Source: an uncultured Collinsella sp.
GTDB taxonomy: Bacteria > Actinomycetota > Coriobacteriia > Coriobacteriales > Coriobacteriaceae
DNA: 64,000 nt
Assembly: GCA_900541245.1 (NCBI GenBank)
Contig: UQIS01000004.1
Coordinates: forward strand, 1 to 64,000
Direction of reading: 5' to 3'
The first letter of the stretch is position 1. Every line of letters begins with the position of its first letter. Shown one piece after another: positions 15,936-24,284 of the stretch. The notes under the pieces were generated by a model that had not been told where the DNA came from, searched no databases, and worked only from the letters and a program-made list of their open reading frames with translations. Position numbers and translations under genes: made by a program.

Positions 15936-17897
15936 CTAGTTGGTCGTACCGGAATCGTCGCCCGTGCCCGTGCCCGAGCCCGAGCCCGAACCAGAAAGTG
16001 CGACCGTCAGTGTAATCGTGCTGTCGGTGGACTGCTTGCCGGTGGGGGAGACGCCTGTAACGGTGGCATCCTCGTTACCGCTTACGGGATTGCCGTTCTG
16101 GTCACAGAAGCCAATGTTATAGAAACCGGCGTTGTTGAGCGCGGTGACGGCGGCGGATATGCTCTTGCCGTACAGGTTGCCCGGAACACTGGCCTTGCCG
16201 GACTTCTTGGCAATGACGACGGTAATCGTGGCGCCGGGCTTCTGCTTGCCGCTGGGGTTCCAGCTGATCACGGTGCCCTCGGTAACCGAGTCGTTCTCCT
16301 GGTAGCTCACGTCGACGCCAAAGCCTGCCATATCGAGGGCGTTGCGTGCTTGGGCCTCGGTCATGTCGGTCAGGTCGGGGACGGACGTGGTATCCGGGCC
16401 GCTCGAGACCTTGTACGAGATGGTCGTGCCCTTCGCGACTTCCTTACCGGCTTCGGTGCCCTGCTCAAAGACCTGGCCCTCATCAGCCTCGTTGGCCTCC
16501 TCGGAGGCGTTGCCCTTCAGGCCAACGCTTGCCAGTGCGGCTTCTGCTTGGTCCTTGGTCAGGCCAACGAGCTGCGGAACCTCAACCTTCTCGGAGGGCT
16601 TGGGGCCCTTGGAGACCACCAGGTTCACGCGCGTGCCCTTGGGCTTCTTGGCGTTGCCGTTGGGGGTCTGCTCGGCAACCTTGCCCTCGTCGACGTCGTC
16701 GTTGTAGCTCTGGTCGACGGTGCCGACCTCCAGGCCGGCTTCCTTGATCAGCTCGACGGCAGTCTGCTGGTCCTTGCCCAGCACATCGGGCACGGTGACC
16801 TGCTCGCCGCCAAAGAGTCCTGTGGCAAAGGCCACCACGATGCCGATGACGGCAACGGCTGCCACCACGGCGGCGATGATCTTGTTCTTGTTGGATTTGG
16901 GCTTTTCGACCTCGTAGGAGCCGGTGGAGCCCGAAACCGAGCTACGGGCGGTATTCTGGCCGCTCACGCCCGAGACGGGACGCACCATGGCGCGCGTCTG
17001 ATCGGAAAGCTCGCGAGTCTTGGTGGCGCCCAGCTCACCGGGGGCACCGATGATGCGCGTGGGCTCCGAGACGTTGACGGCACGGCCCGACAGGTAGCTG
17101 TTGAGCACCTGACGAAGCTCGTCGGCGGTCTGGAAGCGGTTTGCCGGGTCCTTCTCCATGCACTTGAGGATGATGCGCTCAAGGTCGGCGTCGACACCGG
17201 AGTTGATCTGGCTCGGCGGAATAGGCAGCTCGTTGACTTGCTTGAGTGCGACCGAGATGGCGTCGTCACCGTCAAAGGGAACGCGGCCGGTGGCGCACTC
17301 GTACATCACGACGCCCAGCGAGTAGATATCCGAGGTGGGGCCGAGGTCCTGACCGCGGGTCTGCTCGGGGCTGACGTAGTGGGCGGTTCCCAGCACGTTG
17401 TTATCTTGCGTGAGGTGGCTGTTCTTGGCACGCGCGATGCCAAAGTCCATCACCTTGATGTTGCCGTCGGGCAGCACCATGATGTTCTGCGGCTTAATGT
17501 CGCGGTGGATGATTTCGTGCTTGTGGGCGACCGAAAGCGCGGAGCTGATCTGCGAGCCGATCTGGGCGACCTTCTTGGGGTCGAGGGCGCCGTGGCTCTT
17601 GATGCCGCTCTTAAGGTCGGTGCCGCGCAGGTACTCCATGACGATGTAATAGGTGTCGCCGTCCTTGCCCCAATCGTAGACGCCCACGATATAGGGGGAG
17701 GAGAGACCGGCTGCTGCCTGGGCCTCCTGCTTAAAGCGCGCGGCGAAGGTTGCGTCGCCAGCATACTGCGGCAGCATGATCTTGACGGCAACCGTGCGGT
17801 CGAGGACCTGGTCCTGTGCACGGTAGACGGTCGCCATGCCGCCTGTTCCCACCTTATCCTTGAGGAGGTATCTTCCCCCGAGGACCCTCTGTTCCAT
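15936..17897 (-). CDS. pknB: PASTA-domain Ser/Thr protein kinase (PknB/StkP type)
   Basis: The 653-residue membrane kinase phosphorylates Ser/Thr of cell-division and wall proteins and senses muropeptides or lipid II outside the cell. Kinase domain about 9-270: GTGGMATVY loop, K39 (AVKI), catalytic HRDIKPQN with D133, DFG at 151-153, YVSPEQT. One transmembrane segment lies near 339-363. Four PASTA repeats follow (about 366-635), then a Ser/Gly/Thr tail. The start at 17897 (MEQRVLGG) has AGGAGCAGGA upstream; a frame start at 17912 is less likely. It is the last gene of the minus-strand cluster with SEDS-PBP, PP2C and FHA genes. Confidence 0.95.
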   Translation of the reverse strand: MEQRVLGGRYLLKDKVGTGGMATVYRAQDQVLDRTVAVKIMLPQYAGDATFAARFKQEAQAAAGLSSPYIVGVYDWGKDGDTYYIVMEYLRGTDLKSGIKSHGALDPKKVAQIGSQISSALSVAHKHEIIHRDIKPQNIMVLPDGNIKVMDFGIARAKNSHLTQDNNVLGTAHYVSPEQTRGQDLGPTSDIYSLGVVMYECATGRVPFDGDDAISVALKQVNELPIPPSQINSGVDADLERIILKCMEKDPANRFQTADELRQVLNSYLSGRAVNVSEPTRIIGAPGELGATKTRELSDQTRAMVRPVSGVSGQNTARSSVSGSTGSYEVEKPKSNKNKIIAAVVAAVAVIGIVVAFATGLFGGEQVTVPDVLGKDQQTAVELIKEAGLEVGTVDQSYNDDVDEGKVAEQTPNGNAKKPKGTRVNLVVSKGPKPSEKVEVPQLVGLTKDQAEAALASVGLKGNASEEANEADEGQVFEQGTEAGKEVAKGTTISYKVSSGPDTTSVPDLTDMTEAQARNALDMAGFGVDVSYQENDSVTEGTVISWNPSGKQKPGATITVVIAKKSGKASVPGNLYGKSISAAVTALNNAGFYNIGFCDQNGNPVSGNEDATVTGVSPTGKQSTDSTITLTVALSGSGSGSGTGTGDDSGTTN

Positions 17898-18029
17898 TCC
17901 TGCTCCTAACATAACTATTCGCTCAACGATGTGTGTAGTACCTACGATGTGGCCGCTGGGGCCGTGTGGCGTGTTGCCGCTAACTCTTCGGTCGCGGCGC
18001 GCCTCGGGTGTCCGATTCGATCATGGGCA

Positions 18030-20900
18030 TCACGCTCCCTGTGCGGCAAGCGCCGCGGTCAGGACGATACCGGCAATCTTGGCGGCCTCGACGTCATGCT
18101 TGTCGAAATCCTCCAAGGCCACCGAGATGGCGACCGTGGGTGAATCGTAAGGTGCAAAGCCAACGAACATCGAGTTGACGTTGGTGCCGCCGGTCTCGGC
18201 CGAGCCGGTCTTGCCGGCGACCTTGACGCCGGGGATCTGGGCATCGGTGCCGGTGCCGGACTGGACGACGGCGAGCATGGCCTGCTTGACCTGGTCGGCC
18301 GTGGCGGAGCTGACGGCCTGACCCAGCGAGCGGGACTGCGTGGTCTTGACCACGGTTCCGTCCGGGGCGAGTACCTGGGCTACAAAGTACGGGTCCATGA
18401 CCACGCCGCTGTTAGCGATGGCGGCGGCAATCACGGCGTTTTGCATGACGGTGGTCTGCGGGCCGGGCGTGTGGTCCATGCCGACAGGCTGGCCGGCACC
18501 GGCCCAGGCGGTCTCCCACTCGGTCATGAGCGACGGGTCGGCCATGATGGAGGCCGCGGAGGTCAGGTCCTGGCCGAGCTTTTGGCCGTAGCCAAAGGCG
18601 TTGGCAAACTGCACGAGCGTGTTTGCGCCAACTTCGTTTGCCACCTGGCCAAAGACGACGTTGGAGGACACGGCAAAGGCCTGCTGCAGGCTGATGGTGC
18701 CGTAGCTCTCGTTGGCAGAGTTAGTGACCGGTGCGTTGCCGATGTCCATGGAGCCGGGCGCCTGGTAGGTGCTGGTAAGGCTGGCGGTGCCGGTCTCGAG
18801 TGCCGCGGAAAGCGTAACGACCTTAAACGTTGAGCCCGGCGTGTACAGCGCGTCCATGGCGCGATTGTACATGGAGCCGTCCTCGCCGCCGCCCGTCTGC
18901 AGCAGGGCATCGATGTTGGTGTTGTCGTAGGTGGGCGAGCTGGCACATGCGAGCACCGCGCCGGTACGCGGGTCGATGACCACTACAGCGCCCTTAAAGC
19001 CCTTGAGCGCCTGCTCAGCAGCCGTCTGGATGCGCGAGTCGATGGTGAGCTTGGCGGTGTTGCCCGGCTGGGTCTGGCCCGCGAGCGACGCGATGGCGTT
19101 GTTCCAGCTTGAGTAATCCTTAGAGCCGGTGAGCGTGTCGTTCATGACGCTCTCGATGGCGGTGGTGCCATACTGCTGGCTCACGTAGCCAACCACGTGC
19201 GCTGCCAGGTTACCGTTGGGGTAGGAGCGTACGTAGGTGCCGTCCTCCTGCTGCAGCGACTCGGCCAGCGTCACGCCGTCGGACGTGATGATGGAGCCGC
19301 GCTGGATGTACTTGGAGCGGGCGATGGTGTGGTTGTTGGTCGGCATGTCCTGATAGTCCTTTGCCTTAATGACCTGGACATAGGTGAGGTTGCCGATAAG
19401 GATGGCGAACAGCGCCGTAAAGGCGAGCACCGCGCGGGTTAGACGGTTGGCGAGCGCAACGCGGCCGAGCACACCGGATTCAGGCGTGTCGAGCAGGCGA
19501 CGTCGCATGCGCGAGCCGACGGAATGGCTGCCGCTGCCGTAGGAAGACGAGGTGGCAAAGCGCGTGCCCGTCGGGGCGGCGGCAGATGCGACCTGATCAT
19601 CGGTGATGGCGGCCATGGTGCCGGTGCCGGTAAGCTCGGCCTCGCGTCCGGTAGCCTCGTCACCGGCGCGCAGCAGGAGCGCGACGATGATAAAGCTCGC
19701 CAGCAGCGAGGAGCCGCCCTGGCTCATAAAGGGCAGAGTGACGCCGGTCAGCGGGATCAGGCGGGTGACGCCGCCCACGATCAAGAAGGCCTGGAAGCTG
19801 ATGGCGGCCGTAAGGCCTGTGGCACTAAAGGCGGCGAGGTCGGATTTAGCGCGGGCAGCCGTGGTGAGGCCACGCACGGCAAAGAGCATAAACAGGATGA
19901 GCACGGCGCCGCCGCCCAAAAGGCCCATCTCCTCGCCGATAGCCGAGAAGATAAAGTCGGACTCGACGACAGGGATGTTGTTGGCCATGCCGTTGCCGAT
20001 GCCAACACCGACCAGGCCGCCATCGGCAAGCGAAAAGAGCGACTGGACGATCTGGTAGCCCTGGCCCTGGGCGTCCTTAAACGGATCGAGCCAAACCTGG
20101 AAACGCACCTGAACGTGCGACAGGAACTTGTAGGCGCCCACGGCTCCAACAGCTAAGAGCGCAAGGCCGATAACGACATACGAAAAGCGCCCCGTGGCAA
20201 CGTAGAGCATCAGCAAGAAGATGGTGTAGAACAGCACGGCCGAACCAAGATCGCGTTCGAAGACGACGACGAGCAGGCACACACCCCACACGGCAAACAG
20301 CGGCAGCAGCAGTCGCAGGCGAGGGATCTTAAAGCCCAGGATCTTGCGGTTGGAGATGGAGAGCAGCTCGCGGTTCTCGGCCAGGTACCCGGCCAGGAAC
20401 AGCACGATAAAGACCTTGGCGAACTCGCCGGGCTGGATGGTAAAGCCCGCGATGCGAATCCAGAGCTTGGAGCCCGAGATCGTGGTGCCGATAAAGATGG
20501 GCAGCATCAGCAGGATGATGCCGATAATGCCAAAGGTGTACTTGTAGCGCATGACCACGTCGAGGTTTTTGACCAGTGCGAGCGTTCCCACCATCAGGGC
20601 CACCGAGACAAACAGGATGATGAGCTGTGAGATGGCGAGAGCGGGGGCGAGACGCGTCACGAACGTGATGCCGATGCCCGAAAGCACAAAGACAATGGGC
20701 AGGATGGCGGGGTCGGCACCGGGCGCCAAGATGCGCACGGCAATGTGGGCCGCGGCAAAGGCGGCAAAGAGGCCGATCGGTACGGCGAGCGTCTCAAAGG
20801 AGATGGCAGCGCCCGCGGTGAGGACGTACATCGCATACAGCAGGATGACGGGGAACGCCGAGGCGATGAGCAAGAGCAGCTCGGTGTTGCGGCGACTCAT
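18030..20900 (-). CDS. Fused SEDS glycosyltransferase (FtsW/RodA) and class B PBP
   Basis: The 956-residue protein joins two enzymes normally made separately. Residues about 1-420 are a multi-pass SEDS domain (RodA/FtsW: FAKVFIVLFLAGY, FERDLGSAVLFY, TGVTLPFMSQGGSS) that polymerises glycan strands. After a linker comes another membrane segment (about 485-510) and a class B penicillin-binding domain with the transpeptidase motifs STFK (nucleophile S690), SSN (S745) and KTGS (K897). In actinobacteria rodA and pbpA are usually adjacent in this cluster; here they are one continuous frame with no stop. ATG at 20900 has AGAAAGGGAG upstream. Confidence 0.93.
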   Translation of the reverse strand: MSRRNTELLLLIASAFPVILLYAMYVLTAGAAISFETLAVPIGLFAAFAAAHIAVRILAPGADPAILPIVFVLSGIGITFVTRLAPALAISQLIILFVSVALMVGTLALVKNLDVVMRYKYTFGIIGIILLMLPIFIGTTISGSKLWIRIAGFTIQPGEFAKVFIVLFLAGYLAENRELLSISNRKILGFKIPRLRLLLPLFAVWGVCLLVVVFERDLGSAVLFYTIFLLMLYVATGRFSYVVIGLALLAVGAVGAYKFLSHVQVRFQVWLDPFKDAQGQGYQIVQSLFSLADGGLVGVGIGNGMANNIPVVESDFIFSAIGEEMGLLGGGAVLILFMLFAVRGLTTAARAKSDLAAFSATGLTAAISFQAFLIVGGVTRLIPLTGVTLPFMSQGGSSLLASFIIVALLLRAGDEATGREAELTGTGTMAAITDDQVASAAAPTGTRFATSSSYGSGSHSVGSRMRRRLLDTPESGVLGRVALANRLTRAVLAFTALFAILIGNLTYVQVIKAKDYQDMPTNNHTIARSKYIQRGSIITSDGVTLAESLQQEDGTYVRSYPNGNLAAHVVGYVSQQYGTTAIESVMNDTLTGSKDYSSWNNAIASLAGQTQPGNTAKLTIDSRIQTAAEQALKGFKGAVVVIDPRTGAVLACASSPTYDNTNIDALLQTGGGEDGSMYNRAMDALYTPGSTFKVVTLSAALETGTASLTSTYQAPGSMDIGNAPVTNSANESYGTISLQQAFAVSSNVVFGQVANEVGANTLVQFANAFGYGQKLGQDLTSAASIMADPSLMTEWETAWAGAGQPVGMDHTPGPQTTVMQNAVIAAAIANSGVVMDPYFVAQVLAPDGTVVKTTQSRSLGQAVSSATADQVKQAMLAVVQSGTGTDAQIPGVKVAGKTGSAETGGTNVNSMFVGFAPYDSPTVAISVALEDFDKHDVEAAKIAGIVLTAALAAQGA

Positions 20901-20916
20901 AAGCGGCACTCCCTTT

Positions 20917-22851
20917 CTAATTCTTATCGGAGGCTTCGGCCTCGGCGGACTGTTCGGCGGTTTTCTCGGAATCTGATTCGGAGGTCGATCCCTGATTGGT
21001 GTTGTCGCGAATCGTTTGCGCGTCGATCACCTGGCGGGTCTGCTCCTCGTCGATCTGGTGGCGGTACTTGGATATCGTGTCCTGCGCATCGTCGACACTT
21101 GTTTGCGGAATACCCGCCTTGAGGCGGTTTTGCGTGTCTTCGGGCAGGTCGGATAGCTTGATGCTGGTTTCGCTTTCGAGCCAGTGGAGCTTGAGTCCGA
21201 GCGGCTTGCCGGGCAGGCCGCGCCAGACGGCGACATTGCCCTGGTAGGTACCCAGGTAGTACGAGCCGGTGACACCCGTGTAGGCCCAGATGCCAGCTGC
21301 CAGCACAAAGACGAGGGCCAGGATGGCGGCGATAGTAATGTTGCGGCGACGCACGCGCTGCGCCTCGCGCATAACGCCATCGTCAACCAGGTCAACGACT
21401 ACTACGGTCACGTTGTCGTGGCCGCCGGCGGCAAGCGCCGCGTCCACTAGGTTGTCGACGCAGATTTGCGCGGTTGAGGACTGCGTGGCGATGTTCTCGA
21501 TATCGCTATCGGGAATCATGCTCGAAAGGCCGTCGGAGCACAGGATCAGGCGGTCGCCTTCCTCGATATGCAGAGTGAAGTGGTCGGCATACATAGCGGG
21601 GTCCGAGCCCAGCGCGCGGGTGATGACCGAACGGTTGGGGTGGACGCGAGCCTCATCTGCCGTGATCTCGCCGGCGTCCACGAGCTCCTCCACGTAGGAG
21701 TGGTCGCGGGTCACGCGGATGAGCGTGCCCTCGTGGAGCAGGTAGGCGCGAGAGTCACCCACGTGGGCGATGGCGAGCGTGTCGTTTTCGATATAGGCGC
21801 AAGTGGCTGTGCAGCCCATGCCGGGCTTGCCCAGGCCGTTCAGGGCCGCCTCGATTACGGCGGCGTTGGCTGCCTCGACGGCTGCGGCCAGGCGTGCTGC
21901 GTCGGCGGACTGTGGGGCCGTCTTGGCAATAGTCTCGACAGCGATAGAAGAGGCCACCTCGCCGGCAGCGTGACCACCCATGCCGTCGCATACGCAAAAG
22001 AGCGGCGACTGCACCAGGTAGGAATCCTCATTGTGCGGGCGCACGCAGCCAACGTCGGAGCGGGCGCCCCACATGAGTTGCGTGGTGGTGCCGGCATCAT
22101 AGGTCGAGTCGGTCTCGATGCGCTCCTCGGTCAGGGGCTCAAAACTCATGGTCGAGCCGGGGTCTTTGAGCTTGGCCTCAACGGCGGCAACGTCGATCTC
22201 TGCTGTGTCACCGGGAGAGACGGTGCTTGTCTCGGCGTTTGATTCGGAGTCGCCGGTGTCCGGGGAGTCGGGCTCCTCGGACACGCGGGCGGTCGACTCG
22301 TCGTCTTGCGGGCTGACGTCTATAGGCTCGGGCGTCGCAAAGTGCGACGGCGCGGGCGTGCTTTGCGACTGGGCGGCGGGCTCGGCCACGGCATCGGACT
22401 CGCTTGCGGGCGCAGGTTGCGGGGTCTTGGGTGCAGGGCCGTCCTCGGGGGATGTCCCCGCCTCGGGCGTCGGCGTAGACGCGGGTGCAACCTCGGATGC
22501 CGGGGCTATGGGAAACGCCGGCGCGGCGGGCTCGGGTGCCGCAAACACCGCAGCGCTCTCGTTGATTGCCGCGGCGACGGGCTCTGCAAAGTGAGCCGGC
22601 GCCGGGGTTGCTTCGGGCGCTGTGGGCTGTTCCGCAGCATGTGCGCCGATGGGCGCCGCTACGGCATCCTCTTCGTCCTCGTTATCGGCGAGATCCGAAA
22701 TATCGTGCGTTACATGCGAAAGAGGCAGGGAGAACACGGTGTCCTCGGGCTCCACGGGTGCGGAGCCCGCCGGAGCGGCGTGGGCCGGCGCAGCTGTGGC
22801 GGCGGCCGGTGCCTCGGTCATAGTTGCGGACTTGTTCTCCTCGTCGATCAT
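20917..22851 (-). CDS. pstP: PP2C-family Ser/Thr phosphatase with disordered N-terminus
   Basis: The 644-residue protein reverses Ser/Thr phosphorylation by the neighbouring kinases. About 245 N-terminal residues are Ala/Pro/Glu-rich and probably disordered. The PP2C domain (about 255-490) has GCVRPHNEDSY, VCDGMGGHAAGE, HVGDSRAYLL, LCSDGLSSM and GHDNVTVVVV, which carry the metal-binding aspartates. One transmembrane helix follows (ITIAAILALVFVLAAG), then a small extracytoplasmic region and an acidic tail. The start overlaps the stop of the FHA gene (ATGA), so translation is coupled. The long N-terminal extension is unusual for PstP and may dock the FHA proteins. Confidence 0.92.
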   Translation of the reverse strand: MIDEENKSATMTEAPAAATAAPAHAAPAGSAPVEPEDTVFSLPLSHVTHDISDLADNEDEEDAVAAPIGAHAAEQPTAPEATPAPAHFAEPVAAAINESAAVFAAPEPAAPAFPIAPASEVAPASTPTPEAGTSPEDGPAPKTPQPAPASESDAVAEPAAQSQSTPAPSHFATPEPIDVSPQDDESTARVSEEPDSPDTGDSESNAETSTVSPGDTAEIDVAAVEAKLKDPGSTMSFEPLTEERIETDSTYDAGTTTQLMWGARSDVGCVRPHNEDSYLVQSPLFCVCDGMGGHAAGEVASSIAVETIAKTAPQSADAARLAAAVEAANAAVIEAALNGLGKPGMGCTATCAYIENDTLAIAHVGDSRAYLLHEGTLIRVTRDHSYVEELVDAGEITADEARVHPNRSVITRALGSDPAMYADHFTLHIEEGDRLILCSDGLSSMIPDSDIENIATQSSTAQICVDNLVDAALAAGGHDNVTVVVVDLVDDGVMREAQRVRRRNITIAAILALVFVLAAGIWAYTGVTGSYYLGTYQGNVAVWRGLPGKPLGLKLHWLESETSIKLSDLPEDTQNRLKAGIPQTSVDDAQDTISKYRHQIDEEQTRQVIDAQTIRDNTNQGSTSESDSEKTAEQSAEAEASDKN

Positions 22852-23264
22852 CGACGGTTCACCTTCATGACCACGTCGCCAATCTGGACTTCGTCGCCCT
22901 CACGCAGCGTCGCGGGCTCCACGAGCTGGCGGCCGTTGACGAGCGTGCCGTTAAGCGAGTTGAGGTCCTCGATGATGAGTGCCGGGCCCTGCAGCGAAAA
23001 GCGCGCATGCGAGGCCGAGACGAACGGTTCGTTGATGCAGATGTCCGAAGATGGCGAGCGACCGACGATGACGGGGCCGAGCATGTCTACGTGGATGCCG
23101 CGGATACCGCGCGGACCCTTGTCCACATCGATCGTCCAGATAGCCGAGTCGCGGCGCTGCCCGCGCACAAGTCCCACGCCGGTCTTCATGACGGCGAACA
23201 AGAAGATATAGAGCAGGGCGACCAGGACGATGCGGCCTGCAAAAAGGACGATATCGATGTTCAT
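22848..23264 (-). CDS. fhaB: FHA-domain protein FhaB/FipA-like
   Basis: The 138-residue protein has one N-terminal transmembrane helix (about 5-28) and a C-terminal FHA domain (about 65-135) with VIVGRSPSSDI, SASHARFS, LEDLNSLNGT-type (IEDLNSLNGTLVN) and EGDEVQIG motifs, which bind phosphothreonine. In actinobacteria FhaB (FipA) links PknB signalling to division proteins. It overlaps the PP2C gene by 4 bp and follows the FhaA-like gene by 6 bp, giving the canonical fhaA-fhaB-phosphatase order. Confidence 0.93.
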   Translation of the reverse strand: MNIDIVLFAGRIVLVALLYIFLFAVMKTGVGLVRGQRRDSAIWTIDVDKGPRGIRGIHVDMLGPVIVGRSPSSDICINEPFVSASHARFSLQGPALIIEDLNSLNGTLVNGRQLVEPATLREGDEVQIGDVVMKVNRR

Positions 23265-23270
23265 AAGCGA

Positions 23271-24284
23271 CTATCCCCTAAATTCAAAGGTACTCAGGCC
23301 AAACGTCAGCAGATCGCCGTTGCGCAGCGGGCAGCGCGTAATGCGGCGGTTGTTGACGAGCGTGCCGTTGGTGGAATTGAGGTCCTCGATCGACCAATCC
23401 GAGCCCGTAAAGGTGAGCTGGGCGTGGCGGCGCGACACGTTGGGGTCGCGCAGGGCAATGTCGGAAACTGAGCGCTCGCGACCGATGGTCACCTGTGCGG
23501 AGGTGATGCTATGGCTCTCGCCGCTCACGACGTCGACGAGCTGGGCGAGCGGGCGCTGCGGGGCGCGAGTGCTCGCCATGTTGGAGGCGATGCCGGCTGC
23601 GGCGCCTAGGCCCACGGCGGCACCGGTCGCGGCGGCTCCGCCCATGCCGGCAAGCGCGTCGCGCGAGACGGTCTGCGGCACCGGGATGGGTGCGGCGGCG
23701 GGGTCGGGGACGCTAGGCGCGAAGGGGTCTGCCACGGCAAGCGGGTCGGGAGCGGCGGCGCGAGGCGTCGGCTGCTGCTGGGGCATGGCGGCGGGGCGCT
23801 GCTGCTGCGGGGCAGCAAACTGCTGCTGGCCGGCGCGCGGGGCGCTGGCGGCACGGCTTGCCGCGGAGTTGTTCTGGCCCAGGCCGTTCTGATAGGCGCG
23901 CTCTTCTTCGTACAGGCGGCCGAGCGTGGGGGCATCGACGTTCTCGGCAAAGACCGAGAACTTGCCGGCGCGCAGCTGCGGATCGATCATAAAGCGCACG
24001 AGGGGCTCGCCGACAAAGACATAGCGGCGCTTTTCGGCCTGCGCCTTCACAAACTCGCGGACCTCGCGCGAAAGCTCGGGGTAGAACGGGGCGAGCATGG
24101 GATCGTCGTCGGCGGCGATAAGGATGGTATAGAGTGCCGGCGCCGTGTTGACGCCGTTGATCACCAGAGTCTGATCCTCCATGTCGCGAGCGGCCTGCTT
24201 GGCAAGCTTCTTAAAGGAGAACGGGGCACGGGTGGCACCGAAGATGCCGGCCACGTGGTCCTCGAAGATGTTCAGGAAGTTCAC
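23271..24284 (-). CDS. fhaA: FhaA-like protein (DUF3662 plus FHA domain)
   Basis: The 337-residue protein has an N-terminal DUF3662 domain (about 1-130, MNFLNIFEDHVAGIFG), a Gln/Pro/Ala-rich linker (about 150-240) and a C-terminal FHA domain (about 260-337) with VTIGRERSVSDI, VSRRHAQL, IEDLNSTNGTLVN and NGDLLTFG. The order matches mycobacterial FhaA, which binds phosphorylated MurJ/MviN partners and controls wall synthesis. Its start overlaps the stop of the upstream kinase gene (ATGA). It is cytosolic, with no membrane segment. Confidence 0.93.
   Translation of the reverse strand: MNFLNIFEDHVAGIFGATRAPFSFKKLAKQAARDMEDQTLVINGVNTAPALYTILIAADDDPMLAPFYPELSREVREFVKAQAEKRRYVFVGEPLVRFMIDPQLRAGKFSVFAENVDAPTLGRLYEEERAYQNGLGQNNSAASRAASAPRAGQQQFAAPQQQRPAAMPQQQPTPRAAAPDPLAVADPFAPSVPDPAAAPIPVPQTVSRDALAGMGGAAATGAAVGLGAAAGIASNMASTRAPQRPLAQLVDVVSGESHSITSAQVTIGRERSVSDIALRDPNVSRRHAQLTFTGSDWSIEDLNSTNGTLVNNRRITRCPLRNGDLLTFGLSTFEFRG

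Noticed and set aside
15924..17909. 661-codon open frame on the plus strand opposite the PASTA kinase
   Set aside because: Low-complexity translation antisense to a clearly functional kinase.
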